The notes under the pieces: model-generated | Seen by the model: only the letters and a program-made list of their open reading frames with translations | Told to the model about the DNA's origin: nothing | Databases searched by the model: none | Program-made: the position numbers and the translations under genes | In this document: positions 1 to 8,314 of the stretch, one piece after another | Numbering within the stretch: position 1 is the stretch's first letter | Layout: each line of letters begins with the position of its first letter | Assembly: GCA_018003655.1 (NCBI GenBank) | Contig: JAGNDY010000001.1 | Location: forward strand, 1 to 35,398 | Origin: Candidatus Nanopelagicales bacterium | Lineage (GTDB): Bacteria > Actinomycetota > Actinomycetes > S36-B12 > UBA10799 | Reading direction: 5' to 3' | Length of the DNA stretch: 35,398 bases

Positions 1-66
1 CGCTTGACCGTAAGCAGGTGGCGGCGTTCCACCATCACCCGGGGGCGGGGGGACGTTTTCAGACAT
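1..66 (-). CDS. Pro/Gly-rich protein, N-terminal fragment (partial)
   Basis: Only the first 22 codons are inside the window. Reading leftward from ATG at 66 gives MSENVPPPPGDGG and continues TPPPAYGQA to the edge. An AGAGGA Shine-Dalgarno-like sequence lies about 6 nt before the ATG. A Pro/Gly/Tyr-rich opening like this is typical of actinobacterial small membrane proteins with a disordered cytosolic N-terminus (DUF4870 or DUF4190 type). The gene immediately upstream on the same strand also has a Pro/Tyr/Gln-rich N-terminus, so the two may be paralogues. No membrane segment is visible in the part present, so the family is inferred. Confidence 0.6.
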   Translation of the reverse strand, partial: MSENVPPPPGDGGTPPPAYGQA

Positions 67-84
67 GTTGTGGTCCTCTCTTGG

Positions 85-116
85 GGGATGGCATCGGGTC
101 ACGCGGCTGCCATCCC
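85..116. repeat. 9-bp perfect dyad in the leader of the first gene
   Basis: GGGATGGCA (85-93) and TGCCATCCC (108-116) are exact reverse complements separated by 14 nt. The dyad ends 19 nt before the ATG at 66 of the minus-strand Pro-rich gene. It could be a leader hairpin or an operator. Otherwise the interval 67-301 shows no gene. Confidence 0.5.
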
Positions 117-301
117 TGGATGCTGACGATCCGCAAGATACCGCTCTTTGTCCCATCGCAGTGGAAATCTTGCCAGTAGCGGCGCGTCAGTATCAACGAC
201 CTCGGTCACCCGTTTGTCGAATGTTGCGTCACTCGACCACTTGAAGCCTGCTGACTATTGCCTATTGCCACGACCGACCAGTCCGGCGGCCGGGGATCGA
301 G

Positions 302-934
302 TTACTTAACGAACCGCAGGATTCCTGGGATTCGCCAGACGTCGCCGCTGTTGGCCTTGACGGCGCCGACGACGTTGACGATTAACGAAAGGACGCCGAT
401 CAAGATGCTGGCGAACCACACGATGAGGAACACGATCCCGGCGGCGGAACTGCTGGCGATCGAAACGACCACTGCAACCACTACCGCCGCGATCAACGCA
501 GTGAATGTTGCAATGGCGACGGTTATCTGAAAGTTCAACGATTCCTTGGCGACGTCACGGACAAAAGCCGACCGCTCCTTGAGGACCAGCAGGATGATTA
601 GCGGTGCTAGGAAACCGCCAATGATCGCGAGCAGATACGACATCATCGCCCAGGTTCGCTCGTCTTGTTGCGAAAAGGGGCGAGGGGCGGGTGCTGGATA
701 CGCGTATGGCGGCTGGCCCGCGTAAGGCTGGGCGTACTGCCCTCCTGGCGGATACTGACCCGGCTGGGCGTACTGCCCTGCCGGCGGGTACTGACCGGCT
801 GGTGGATACTGCCCGCGCTGAAAGTAATCCGCGTACCGACCAGGTTGGTCGGACTGGCCGGGGTCACCCTGCGGCGTTGCGTCGGATGGGCCGGTTTCGG
901 CTGGCTCACCGTTGGGCGGTTGATCCTGCGACAT
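302..934 (-). CDS. DUF4870-like membrane protein with Q-Y-P repeat N-terminus
   Basis: This 210-residue protein has an N-terminal low-complexity region (residues 1-90) and a hydrophobic C-terminal domain. Residues 41-80 are built from imperfect repeats of the type GQYPPAGQY / GQYAQP. The C-terminal half opens with DERTWAMMSYLLAIIGGFLA and has about three hydrophobic segments (roughly 98-118, 140-161, 166-192). It ends with WRIPGILRFVK, the pattern of the DUF4870 (Tic20-like) family. The ATG at 934 is chosen because GGAGG lies 4 nt upstream; reading further upstream would run antisense into the next gene. The function of DUF4870 proteins is not established. It is probably an inner-membrane protein with a cytosolic Pro/Tyr-rich tail. 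Confidence 0.8.
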   Translation of the reverse strand: MSQDQPPNGEPAETGPSDATPQGDPGQSDQPGRYADYFQRGQYPPAGQYPPAGQYAQPGQYPPGGQYAQPYAGQPPYAYPAPAPRPFSQQDERTWAMMSYLLAIIGGFLAPLIILLVLKERSAFVRDVAKESLNFQITVAIATFTALIAAVVVAVVVSIASSSAAGIVFLIVWFASILIGVLSLIVNVVGAVKANSGDVWRIPGILRFVK

Positions 935-944
935 GCGTCCTCCG

Positions 945-961
945 TGGGTTGTTTCAACCCA
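945..961. repeat. Perfect 7-bp dyad just upstream of the DUF4870-gene RBS
   Basis: On the minus strand TGGGTTG-AAA-CAACCCA forms a perfect 7-bp stem with a 3-nt loop. It is followed after four bases by the GGAGG ribosome-binding site and the ATG at 934. This geometry suggests a 5'-UTR hairpin or an operator site. No regulator is identified. Confidence 0.5.
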
Positions 962-1011
962 TGCTAGTGCCGACATCCTGGGCAGTTGCTGGGAAATTGG
1001 TACGGGTTGTG

Positions 1012-1977
1012 TCAGGACGTTAGGGAAGTTCCGGACTTGGGACCGTGCGGAAAGCCATGGACCAGCGCCCGACCCTTGACCCACATCCGGTTCGCCAGCA
1101 AGATTCCGATCAGTGCGCAAGCCGTCAGCAGCGCCCAGGAGTACACCGCCACTAGGTGCACTTGACTGGCCGTCGGATCGGGCAACCTGCCAGCCTCCAC
1201 CGCAGGAATTGAGACGGGCTGCCCAATGGTGATGTATGTGAGCGCGACCGCCAAACCAGCCGACGCATCCCAGACCGCGTGCAGCAGGACGACCACGCAC
1301 CACCACCCGAGGACGCTGGCAGATACTCGCAACTTGTCGTTCCTCGCCGCAGCGAACAGTGCACCGCCCAGCAAGGCCGTCCACAATCCGTGCCCCACCG
1401 GCGTGAGTAGTCCGCGGACGAGCTGCGTCTCGATCACAGGCAAGAAGTCGGTGGCGCTCGGCTGAGCCTTGAGCAGCGCGTTGAACGCGTACCCTGCTGA
1501 TTCGAAGGCCGCGAATCCGAAGCCAACGGTGGCGCCGAGCACCATTCCGTCGCGGCGGTGGTAGCTGGTGAAACCCCGTGCCAGCAGCCAAACGAGCACG
1601 ATCTTGACCGTCTCTTCAATGACGGCGACCCCGGGGTAGAAGGCAAGCGGATGGTCGACCAGGAGCACCGTCTCCAGGAGGGCTGACACCACAACGCCGA
1701 GCAGACCAGCGCCGGCAAATGCGGTGACGAGCAAACGCACGCTCAGTTGGGACTCCTCGCCACCGGGGGCAACACCGGAGTACTGCTCGCGTTCGATTGC
1801 CCACAGGGTGAAGGTGACGGGTCCCAGGAAGCTGCCGGTGAATATCGCCGAGGGAATGAGCGAGGTCTCCTCGGTCCACCAGAGCACGGCGATCGTGACC
1901 AGCCACAGCAGAAACCCGAAGACGAGTACCCGCAGCCACAGGCGACGCTTACGGGTCGGCGGTGCGGTTGAGGTCAT
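1012..1977 (-). CDS. PrsW-family intramembrane metalloprotease
   Basis: This 321-residue polytopic membrane protein carries the PrsW (M82 / CPBP-related) signature. A Glu-Glu pair (residues 121-122, IEETVK) is followed by FESAGYAF (158-165), HGLWT (196-200) and HAVWDA (233-238), which supply the conserved Glu and His residues. Hydrophobic segments occur around 15-35, 43-60, 83-105, 112-135, 145-165, 200-212, 222-240 and 275-297. Known PrsW in Bacillus makes the first cut in an anti-sigma factor; the substrate here is unknown and no sigma/anti-sigma pair is nearby. The ATG at 1977 is divergent from hrcA. A TAGGGT hexamer lies 8 nt upstream of the start, so the mRNA may be leaderless or nearly so. 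Confidence 0.85.
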   Translation of the reverse strand: MTSTAPPTRKRRLWLRVLVFGFLLWLVTIAVLWWTEETSLIPSAIFTGSFLGPVTFTLWAIEREQYSGVAPGGEESQLSVRLLVTAFAGAGLLGVVVSALLETVLLVDHPLAFYPGVAVIEETVKIVLVWLLARGFTSYHRRDGMVLGATVGFGFAAFESAGYAFNALLKAQPSATDFLPVIETQLVRGLLTPVGHGLWTALLGGALFAAARNDKLRVSASVLGWWCVVVLLHAVWDASAGLAVALTYITIGQPVSIPAVEAGRLPDPTASQVHLVAVYSWALLTACALIGILLANRMWVKGRALVHGFPHGPKSGTSLTS

Positions 1978-2025
1978 GATGGTTCACCCTAGGGTTGGAC
2001 TGCTGAGCCGCGCTAGTTCGACAGA

Positions 2026-2031
2026 TAGAGT
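2026..2031 (+). promoter_or_regulatory. Putative -10 element of hrcA (leaderless)
   Basis: TAGAGT ends 7 nt before the ATG at 2039, placing the expected transcription start at or next to the first codon. There is no Shine-Dalgarno sequence in between. No convincing -35 hexamer at 16-18 bp and no CIRCE or HAIR operator were seen. Confidence 0.4.
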
Positions 2032-2038
2032 CACGAGC

Positions 2039-3082
2039 ATGACGGACGAGCGCAGACCTGGCTCAGATGAGCGCAAACTGGAAGTACTGCGCGCCATCAT
2101 CGAGGACTTCGTCACGACGTCCGAGCCGGTCGGTTCCAAGGCAATCGTCGATCGTCACAGACTTGGTGTGAGTTCGGCGACCATCCGAAACGATATGGCC
2201 CTGCTGGAAGACGAGGGGTACATCGTTCAACCGCACACATCCGCTGGCCGAATCCCAACGGACAAGGGCTACCGGCTGTTTGTCGATCGGCTCTCGAAAG
2301 TCAGGCCACTGAGTCAAGCCGAACGCAAGGCGATTCATCTGTTTCTTGACCGGGCCATCGATCTGGATGACGTCATGGCCAGCACGGTCCGGTTGCTCGC
2401 CCAATTGACCAGACAGGTCGCACTCGTCCAGTACCCGTCGCTGACTCGGTCGTCAGTTCGCCACGTGGAGTTGGTGTCACTTGGCGGGACACGACTGCTG
2501 CTCGTGCTAATTGCCGACACTGGCCGCGTCGAGCAGCGGGTGGTCGAGGTGCCCGTCGGCATCGGCGAGGACTCTGTTGGTCGCTTGCGAAGCGCACTCA
2601 ACGGTGCCGTCATCGGCCGTCAGTTCACAGAGGTGGGTGAGCGCGTCGCCGAGTTGCCAGGTCAGTTCAGCGATCAGGAGCGGTCCGCCGTGGCATCGGT
2701 GATCGCCACCCTGCTCGAAACGGTGGTTGAGCGGCACGAGGAGCGGATCGTCCTCGGTGGCACAGTCAACCTGGCGCGAGCTGGCGGCGACTTCTCCGAG
2801 ACCCTCGAGCCGGTCTTGGAGGCCCTTGAGGAACAGATGGTGCTACTGCGGTTGTTGGGTGAACAGGCGGACGTTGAACAGCAATTGTCCGTCACGATCG
2901 GACATGAGAACTCAGTCGAGGGTCTTGCCGGTGCCTCGGTCATCACTGCGGGATATGGCAGTTCTGGCCAACACATCGCTCGGCTGGGGGTGGTGGGTCC
3001 AACTCGAATGGACTACCCAGGCACCATGGGAGCAGTGCATGCGGTTTCGCGGTACCTCGGTCGCATGATCGAGACGCAGTAA
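2039..3082 (+). CDS. hrcA: Heat-inducible transcription repressor HrcA
   Basis: The 347-residue protein matches the length of HrcA. The N-terminal winged helix contains [17 protein letters not shown] and the wing [18 protein letters not shown]-like middle domain follows, and the C-terminus has a glycine-rich stretch ([10 protein letters not shown]) and [17 protein letters not shown], characteristic of the family. HrcA binds CIRCE operators and represses groE/dnaK-type heat-shock genes, with GroEL as co-factor. It is directly followed by dnaJ, the standard actinobacterial arrangement. The start at 2039 (MTDERRP) fits the family; in-frame starts further upstream would lie antisense to the divergent PrsW gene. 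No CIRCE is visible in this window, so its targets probably lie elsewhere. Confidence 0.95.
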   Translation: MTDERRPGSDERKLEVLRAIIEDFVTTSEPVGSKAIVDRHRLGVSSATIRNDMALLEDEGYIVQPHTSAGRIPTDKGYRLFVDRLSKVRPLSQAERKAIHLFLDRAIDLDDVMASTVRLLAQLTRQVALVQYPSLTRSSVRHVELVSLGGTRLLLVLIADTGRVEQRVVEVPVGIGEDSVGRLRSALNGAVIGRQFTEVGERVAELPGQFSDQERSAVASVIATLLETVVERHEERIVLGGTVNLARAGGDFSETLEPVLEALEEQMVLLRLLGEQADVEQQLSVTIGHENSVEGLAGASVITAGYGSSGQHIARLGVVGPTRMDYPGTMGAVHAVSRYLGRMIETQ

Positions 3083-3104
3083 TAGTTCCGTCGGCACCAC
3101 CGAG

Positions 3105-3136
3105 CCAACGACAGTGACAACCAACGACAGTGACAA
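3105..3136 (+). repeat. 16-bp tandem duplication between hrcA and dnaJ
   Basis: CCAACGACAGTGACAA occurs twice head to tail (3105-3120, 3121-3136), followed by CC, which continues the repeat phase. It lies in the 84-bp gap before dnaJ and looks like a simple replication-slippage duplication. Confidence 0.9.
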
Positions 3137-3166
3137 CCAACCTCTACACGGCGGGATCGATAGACA

Positions 3167-4291
3167 GTGGCCACGGACTACTACGCAGTGCTCGGCGTTC
3201 AGCGCGATGCCACCGGTGAGGAACTCAAGCGCGCGTACCGCAAGTTGGCCCGCGAACTGCACCCCGACGTGAACCCAGATCCGGCCACCCAAGAGCGGTT
3301 CAAGGAAGTCACCGCCGCCTACGAGGTGCTCTCCGATCCGGCGAAGCGGCAAATGTATGACCTCGGCGGAGATCCTCGCGGCGGTCAGGCTGGTGGATTC
3401 CCAGGTGGCTTCGGCTTCGGCGACATCATGGACGCCTTTTTCTCAGGGGCAGGCGGTGCCGGCGGTGCGCGCGGGCCACGGTCACGCAAGCGCCGTGGCC
3501 AGGATGCGCTGATCCGGATGGAAATCAACCTGCAAGAGGCAGTTTTTGGAACGGTTCGGGACATCACCGTCGACACGGCGGTGGGTTGCACAACGTGCCA
3601 CGGCGAGGGATCTGCACCTGGCACCGGCCGGGTGACCTGCACAACCTGTCAAGGTCGCGGCGAGGTCCAGACCGTGCAGCGGTCGTTCCTCGGCCAGGTG
3701 ATGACGGCGCGTCCTTGCCCGCAGTGCGGCGGCTACGGGGATTTGGTTGCGGTGCCGTGCCCCGAGTGCGCGGGTGATGGCCGGGTCCGCACACGCCGAA
3801 CCCTGACGGTCAAGGTGCCCGCAGGGGTGGACACAGGTACCCGGATCCAACTAACCGGTGAGGGTGAGGTCGGGCAAGGCGATGGCCCACCAGGTGATCT
3901 CTATGTCGAAATCCTGGAAGCACAGGACGAGGTCTTCCAACGGCACGGCGACGACCTGCATTGCACTGTGACCATCCCCATGACAGCGGCCGCCCTTGGC
4001 ACCAGCATCTCGCTGGACACTCTCGACGGCCCAGAGCCGATCGACATTCGATCCGGCACCCAGTCCGGCACCGAGGTGAAGTTGAAGGGCCGCGGTGTGA
4101 CCCACCTGCGTGCCAGTGGTCGTGGTGACCTCTTTGTTCACATCAGCGTCGAGACACCAACCAAAATCGATCCCCAGCAGCAGGCACTCCTCGAGCAACT
4201 TGCGGGTCTGCGCGGCGAGGAGAACCCAACCGGGCAGGTGACCGCCGGTAAGTCGGGGATGTTCTCGCGGCTGCGCGGCGCTTTCCGCTGA
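3167..4291 (+). CDS. dnaJ: Chaperone protein DnaJ (DnaJ2 type)
   Basis: A complete 374-residue DnaJ. The J domain (residues 1-66) has HPD at 32-34, the motif that stimulates DnaK ATPase. It is followed by a Gly/Phe-rich linker (67-105) and four CxxCxGxG zinc-binding repeats with Cys pairs at 141/144, 158/161, 184/187 and 198/201. Two beta-sandwich substrate-binding domains complete it. GTG at 3167 gives [10 protein letters not shown], the usual start. It follows hrcA, and this copy corresponds to the DnaJ2 that actinobacteria keep beside hrcA, separate from the dnaK operon. No dnaK or grpE is present. It is probably co-transcribed with rsmE, which starts 28 bp after the stop. Confidence 0.95.
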   Translation: MATDYYAVLGVQRDATGEELKRAYRKLARELHPDVNPDPATQERFKEVTAAYEVLSDPAKRQMYDLGGDPRGGQAGGFPGGFGFGDIMDAFFSGAGGAGGARGPRSRKRRGQDALIRMEINLQEAVFGTVRDITVDTAVGCTTCHGEGSAPGTGRVTCTTCQGRGEVQTVQRSFLGQVMTARPCPQCGGYGDLVAVPCPECAGDGRVRTRRTLTVKVPAGVDTGTRIQLTGEGEVGQGDGPPGDLYVEILEAQDEVFQRHGDDLHCTVTIPMTAAALGTSISLDTLDGPEPIDIRSGTQSGTEVKLKGRGVTHLRASGRGDLFVHISVETPTKIDPQQQALLEQLAGLRGEENPTGQVTAGKSGMFSRLRGAFR

Positions 4292-4319
4292 TGCGCGCCG
4301 AGCGCGCACGAGTGCGCGC
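4292..4319 (+). promoter_or_regulatory. Mutually exclusive hairpins abutting the rsmE start codon
   Basis: The 28-bp dnaJ-rsmE gap consists of three 7-nt arms. TGCGCGC (4292-4298) can pair with GCGCGCA (4302-4308, loop CGA). The same middle arm can instead pair with TGCGCGC (4313-4319, loop CGAG), which ends directly at the rsmE ATG (4320). The second hairpin would bury the translation start region. A switch, attenuator or thermosensor-like role is possible but unproven. Confidence 0.45.
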
Positions 4320-5120
4320 ATGACCCCGGCCCTGTTCGTGATCGCCGAATCCGACTTCGCGCAGCTCACTGTCGGGTCGACGTACACCCTTGCCGGGGAC
4401 GAGGGCCGCCACGCCGTTTCCGTTCGGAGGCTGAACGCGGGCGAGAAGCTGTGGCTCACTGATGGGGTCGGGAATGTGGCAGTGGGGGCTGTCCTGTCGA
4501 CCCAGGGCAAGGATCGCCTCACGGTCGAAGTCTGCTCGCTGGTGACCGAGCAGCCAGCTTCTCCATCGGTCACAGTCGTCCAGGCCCTCATCAAGGGTGA
4601 TCGCATGGACCGTGCGGTCGAGGCGATGACCGAGGCAGGCGTTGACCGGATCGTGGTCTGGGTAGCTGCCAAGAGCATCGCTCGGTGGCGGGTTGAGCAA
4701 GTGAACAAGGCCATGACGAAACTACGTCGACGGATTGTGGAGGCAAGCAAGCAGTCGCGTCGCCGTCACTTCCCGGAACTGTCCGGTCCGGTGGACACCG
4801 CCGCCCTTGCTGCGGGACTCGGCGATGGATCGCTCGTGCCGGGCAGCGGTCAGGTGCTGGTGCTTGTTCTCGATGAGCAGGCGCAGGAGACCATCGCTGA
4901 CGTTGATTTCAGCCTGGCCAACCGAATCGTGCTGGTCGTCGGACCGGAAGGGGGAGTCGCTGCCACCGAACGCGCCCAACTCGCTGCCGCCGGAGCCCGC
5001 CTCGTGCAAATGGGGCCCACGGTTATGCGCGCGAGTACGGCTGGAACGGTCGCGCTCGGCGCGGTGATGGCCGCAGCGGGAAGATGGGCTCCTCCTGACA
5101 TCTCGAACGTGCCAGACTGA
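4320..5120 (+). CDS. rsmE: 16S rRNA (uracil-1498-N3)-methyltransferase RsmE
   Basis: A 266-residue SPOUT-class methyltransferase that methylates U1498 of 16S rRNA in the 30S subunit using S-adenosylmethionine. An N-terminal PUA-like RNA-binding region (residues 1-75, with EGRHAVSVRRL) precedes the knotted SPOUT domain. That domain shows GPEGG (208-212) and MGPTVMRASTA (231-241), the SAM-binding knot loops. The catalytic-domain start KGDRMDRAVEAMTEAGV is also typical. ATG at 4320 is used; no good Shine-Dalgarno is seen, and the upstream gap is filled by the inverted repeats described separately. The HIT gene follows after 4 bp. Confidence 0.93.
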   Translation: MTPALFVIAESDFAQLTVGSTYTLAGDEGRHAVSVRRLNAGEKLWLTDGVGNVAVGAVLSTQGKDRLTVEVCSLVTEQPASPSVTVVQALIKGDRMDRAVEAMTEAGVDRIVVWVAAKSIARWRVEQVNKAMTKLRRRIVEASKQSRRRHFPELSGPVDTAALAAGLGDGSLVPGSGQVLVLVLDEQAQETIADVDFSLANRIVLVVGPEGGVAATERAQLAAAGARLVQMGPTVMRASTAGTVALGAVMAAAGRWAPPDISNVPD

Positions 5121-5124
5121 GACC

Positions 5125-5466
5125 GTGAGTGACTGCCTTTTCTGCGCTATTGCGAGCGGGGACATACCCGCTACCGTCGTGTATTCCGACGACCAAGTCG
5201 TTGTCTTCCGAGACCTCAACCCGCAGGCTCCCACCCACGTGTTGGCAATCCCTCGGACCCACTACACGGACGCCGCCGCTTTAGCGACGGCTGAGCCCGA
5301 ACTGGCCGGGGCACTGCTGGCGGCGGTAGGCAAAGTGGCCCGAGCGGAGGGTCTAGCTGACGGTTATCGCGTGGTATTCAACACCGGTTCACACGGTGGG
5401 CAGACGGTAGACCACGTGCATGCCCACCTGCTCGGGGGCCGACAACTAACCTGGCCACCAGGATGA
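5125..5466 (+). CDS. HIT (histidine triad) nucleotide-binding protein, HINT type
   Basis: This 113-residue protein has the typical length of HINT-branch HIT hydrolases, which cleave nucleoside phosphoramidates and AMP-linked substrates. The active-site triad motif HVHAHLLGG is at residues 97-105, with the middle His of HVHAH as expected nucleophile. The N-terminal DCLFCAIASGDIPA includes the CxxC that binds zinc in many HINT proteins. GTG at 5125 gives MSDCLFC. It lies between rsmE (4-bp gap) and phoH, its usual place in actinobacteria, which suggests co-transcription with the ribosome-maturation genes. The physiological substrate is unknown. Confidence 0.93.
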   Translation: MSDCLFCAIASGDIPATVVYSDDQVVVFRDLNPQAPTHVLAIPRTHYTDAAALATAEPELAGALLAAVGKVARAEGLADGYRVVFNTGSHGGQTVDHVHAHLLGGRQLTWPPG

Positions 5467-5490
5467 CGAACCGACCGAGATTGCGTGCGT

Positions 5491-6471
5491 ATGACGACCA
5501 CTGACACCAAAACCACCATCAAGGTCCCCTCATCTCAGTCGATGGTGTCGTTGCTCGGAGTCGGCGACGAGGTCCTGCGGGCCATCGAGACAGCGCTGCC
5601 GGACATTGAGTTGCAGGTCCGTGGCAACGAGATCACCGCTGTGGGTCCGACCGCCGAAGTGGATCTGGCCAAGCAACTTTTCGGCGAGCTTCTGATGGTG
5701 TTGCGATCAGGTCACTCGGTCACGCCCGATGCTGTGGACCGATCGATCGCGCTGCTCAAGTCCGACGCCGACGTGTCCCCGTCACAGCTCCTGACCGCCG
5801 GAATCCTGAGTAATCGTGGCCGTTCGATTCGACCAAAGACCCTCAACCAGAAGCACTATGTGGACGCGATTGACAAGCACACGGTCGTGTTCGGTATCGG
5901 CCCAGCAGGCACCGGCAAGACCTACCTGGCCGTGGCAAAAGCGGTCCAAGCGCTGCAGTCCAAGGCAGTCAACCGGATCATCCTGACTCGCCCGGCAGTG
6001 GAGGCGGGGGAGCGGCTCGGATTCCTACCCGGGACTCTGAGCGAGAAGATCGACCCCTATCTGCGACCGTTGTACGACGCGTTGCACGACATGATCGACC
6101 CCGATTCCATCCCCCGACTCATGACCAGCGGCACCATCGAGGTCGCTCCGCTGGCGTATATGCGTGGACGGACACTCAATGACGCATTCGTGATCCTCGA
6201 CGAGGCGCAGAACACTACGCCGGAGCAGATGAAGATGTTCCTCACGCGGTTGGGATTTGGGTCGACGATCGTGGTGACCGGTGACGTTACCCAAGTAGAC
6301 CTTCCGGGCAGCACACGTAGCGGACTGAGGGTCGTTCGCGACATCCTCAAGGGTGTGCCCGACGTTGAGTTCTGCGAGTTGACCAGCCGAGACGTAGTGC
6401 GTCATCCATTGGTCGGCCGCATCGTCGACGCCTATGGACAATACGACGAGGATCGGCACAGCCAGTCATGA
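5491..6471 (+). CDS. phoH: PhoH-like ATPase (YbeZ type)
   Basis: From ATG 5491 the protein has 326 residues; an in-frame GTG at 5485 would add two. It has an N-terminal KH-like region (about 25-75), then the PhoH P-loop core with Walker A GPAGTGKT (137-144) and Walker B FVILDEAQN (233-241). GDVTQVDLP is the sensor region. PhoH proteins are cytosolic ATPases related to superfamily I helicases. Their linkage to ybeY, kept here with a 4-base ATGA overlap, points to a role in RNA metabolism or 16S rRNA maturation, although the name derives from phosphate regulation. Confidence 0.92.
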   Translation: MTTTDTKTTIKVPSSQSMVSLLGVGDEVLRAIETALPDIELQVRGNEITAVGPTAEVDLAKQLFGELLMVLRSGHSVTPDAVDRSIALLKSDADVSPSQLLTAGILSNRGRSIRPKTLNQKHYVDAIDKHTVVFGIGPAGTGKTYLAVAKAVQALQSKAVNRIILTRPAVEAGERLGFLPGTLSEKIDPYLRPLYDALHDMIDPDSIPRLMTSGTIEVAPLAYMRGRTLNDAFVILDEAQNTTPEQMKMFLTRLGFGSTIVVTGDVTQVDLPGSTRSGLRVVRDILKGVPDVEFCELTSRDVVRHPLVGRIVDAYGQYDEDRHSQS

Positions 6472-6956
6472 GTATCGACATCGCGAACGAGTCCGGACAG
6501 GACTGCGACGAGGACTCCCTCGTCGCGCAGGCGCGGTTCGTCCTGGCGCGGCTGCGATTGCACCCAGACGCTGAACTCTCACTCGTCCTGGTCGATGAGG
6601 CCACGATGACCTCTCTGCATGAGCGGTGGATGGACGAACCGGGTCCGACCGACGTGTTGTCTTTCCCGATGGATGAGCTGCGGCCCGGACGCGACGACAA
6701 GTCCGCCGATGAGCCCGACGCCGGACTGCTTGGCGATGTGGTTATCTGCCCGTCCGTTGCCGCCAGGCAGGCCGAGGTGGCTCGCCATTCCGAGCGCGAT
6801 GAACTCGGGGTGTTGCTTACCCATGGGATTCTGCATCTGCTGGGCTACGACCATGCCGAACCGGCAGAAGAGCGGCTGATGTTCGGATTGCAGGGCCAAC
6901 TCGTCGCTGAATGGAATCGATCGACTTCCGCCCAAGCGGCTGGCGGCCCATCGTGA
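6468..6956 (+). CDS. ybeY: Endoribonuclease YbeY (rRNA maturation factor)
   Basis: A 162-residue UPF0054-family zinc endoribonuclease involved in 16S rRNA 3'-end maturation and 70S quality control. The zinc motif HGILHLLGYDH places His at 119, 123 and 129. The preceding TDVLSFPMDE is the other family hallmark. Its ATG overlaps the phoH stop (ATGA at 6468-6471), indicating translational coupling. A short acidic insertion (residues 74-86, rich in Asp) precedes the beta strand with GDVVICP. The next gene most likely starts at the GTG overlapping its stop. Confidence 0.95.
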   Translation: MSIDIANESGQDCDEDSLVAQARFVLARLRLHPDAELSLVLVDEATMTSLHERWMDEPGPTDVLSFPMDELRPGRDDKSADEPDAGLLGDVVICPSVAARQAEVARHSERDELGVLLTHGILHLLGYDHAEPAEERLMFGLQGQLVAEWNRSTSAQAAGGPS

Positions 6957-8314
6957 AGGGTGACGGCGAACTGCTGGTCGTGGCGGCCGTCCTGGTCGTG
7001 ATCAGCATGTTCCTGGTGGCTATCGAGCAGGCGATGACCCGGGTCTCCAAGTCCCGTGTGCTGGACATGGTCAGCAATGGGGTTCGCGGTAGCGACCGAC
7101 TCCTGGTCGTGATCAATGACCGCGCTCGGTACATCAACGTCATTCTCATGCTGCGGATGGCAACGCAGACCTTCGCGGTTGTCTTCGTCGCCGTCGAGGT
7201 GCTGCAGGAGTTTCCACAGAACAAATGGCGCGCGATTGCCGTGGCTGGCGTCTGCATGTGGCTGATCGGCTTTGTTGTGTTGGGAGTCGCGGCTCGAACG
7301 CTCGGCCAGCAGCATCCAGTCGGGTTCGCGTTGCGCGGCGCGCGCCTCGCGCGCATCTTGTCTTCCGTGAGCGGGCTATTGGCCAAGGTGCTCATCACCA
7401 TCGGCAATGCCATCACCCCTGGGAAGGGATACCGGGAAGGTCCATTCGCCACCCAAGCCGAACTGCGCGAGATGGTCGACCTGGCGGAGGCCGACGATGT
7501 GATTGAAGCGGACGAACGTCAGATGATCCACTCGGTGTTTGAGTTGGGCGACACGATTGCTCGTGAGGTCATGGTGCCCCGCACCGAGATGGTCTGGATC
7601 GAACGCGACAAGAGCCTGCGACAGGCGCTGTCCTTGGCACTGCGTTCCGGGTTCAGCCGCATCCCCGTCATCGGGGACAGCGTCGATGACATCGTTGGCA
7701 TCGTCTACATCAAGGACTTGGCCCGCCGGTCGTTCGAGCATCACAGTTCGGAGCGATCAGAGAAAGTCAGCAAGATCATGCGATCGGTGGCGTTCGTGCC
7801 GGATTCCAAACCCGCCGATGAGCTGTTACGTGAGATGCAGGCCGACCGAGTTCACGTCGCAATTGTGGTCGACGAGTACGGCGGCACCGCTGGCTTGGTG
7901 ACGATCGAAGACATCGTGGAGGAGATCGTGGGGGAGATCACCGATGAGTACGACGTCGCCGAGACCCCGGAGTCGGAGGAGCTGCCAGACGGTGCCTGGC
8001 GCGTGAGTTCGCGGATGCAACTCGATGACTTGGCCGAGCTCTTGGAACTCGACATCTCCGAAGATGTCGAGGGCGTCGAGACCGTCGGAGGCTTACTCGC
8101 AAGGCGGTTGGGCTTCGTTCCGATTCCGGGATCCCAGATTGACGTTGAGGGTTACCACTTGATCGCAGAGTCGGCCGCAGGTCGACGCAACCAAATCGGG
8201 ACAGTATTGGTGACATCAACCCCCGCGACACCACAGGCCACGTCGCCGTATTCCACATCTGATGAAGTAGCGAGTGACTCTGCTGACGCCACGTCAAACG
8301 CGGAGAGCGCATGA
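6953..8314 (+). CDS. CNNM/CorC (HlyC) family transporter with CBS pair
   Basis: Starting at GTG 6953, which overlaps the ybeY stop (GTGA), the protein is 453 residues. An upstream ATG at 6911 would add 14 residues but overlap ybeY by 46 bp. An N-terminal DUF21/CNNM membrane domain (residues 5-155, about four hydrophobic segments) is followed by a CBS-domain pair (about 205-330, including MVPRTEMVWI and DEYGGTAGLVTIEDI). A CorC_HlyC C-terminal domain follows (about 345-425) and then a Ser/Thr-rich tail. Relatives are implicated in magnesium/cobalt efflux or metal homeostasis; the old 'hemolysin' label is misleading. The typical LEADDVIEADERQMIHSVFELGD segment is seen in part. Neighbouring genes match the actinobacterial ybeY-CNNM-era order. 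Confidence 0.9.
   Translation: MKGDGELLVVAAVLVVISMFLVAIEQAMTRVSKSRVLDMVSNGVRGSDRLLVVINDRARYINVILMLRMATQTFAVVFVAVEVLQEFPQNKWRAIAVAGVCMWLIGFVVLGVAARTLGQQHPVGFALRGARLARILSSVSGLLAKVLITIGNAITPGKGYREGPFATQAELREMVDLAEADDVIEADERQMIHSVFELGDTIAREVMVPRTEMVWIERDKSLRQALSLALRSGFSRIPVIGDSVDDIVGIVYIKDLARRSFEHHSSERSEKVSKIMRSVAFVPDSKPADELLREMQADRVHVAIVVDEYGGTAGLVTIEDIVEEIVGEITDEYDVAETPESEELPDGAWRVSSRMQLDDLAELLELDISEDVEGVETVGGLLARRLGFVPIPGSQIDVEGYHLIAESAAGRRNQIGTVLVTSTPATPQATSPYSTSDEVASDSADATSNAESA

Noticed and set aside
1978-3166. CIRCE or HAIR operators near hrcA and dnaJ
   Set aside because: No TTAGCACTC/GAGTGCTAA or CTTGAG/ACTCAAG dyads were found in the intergenic stretches.
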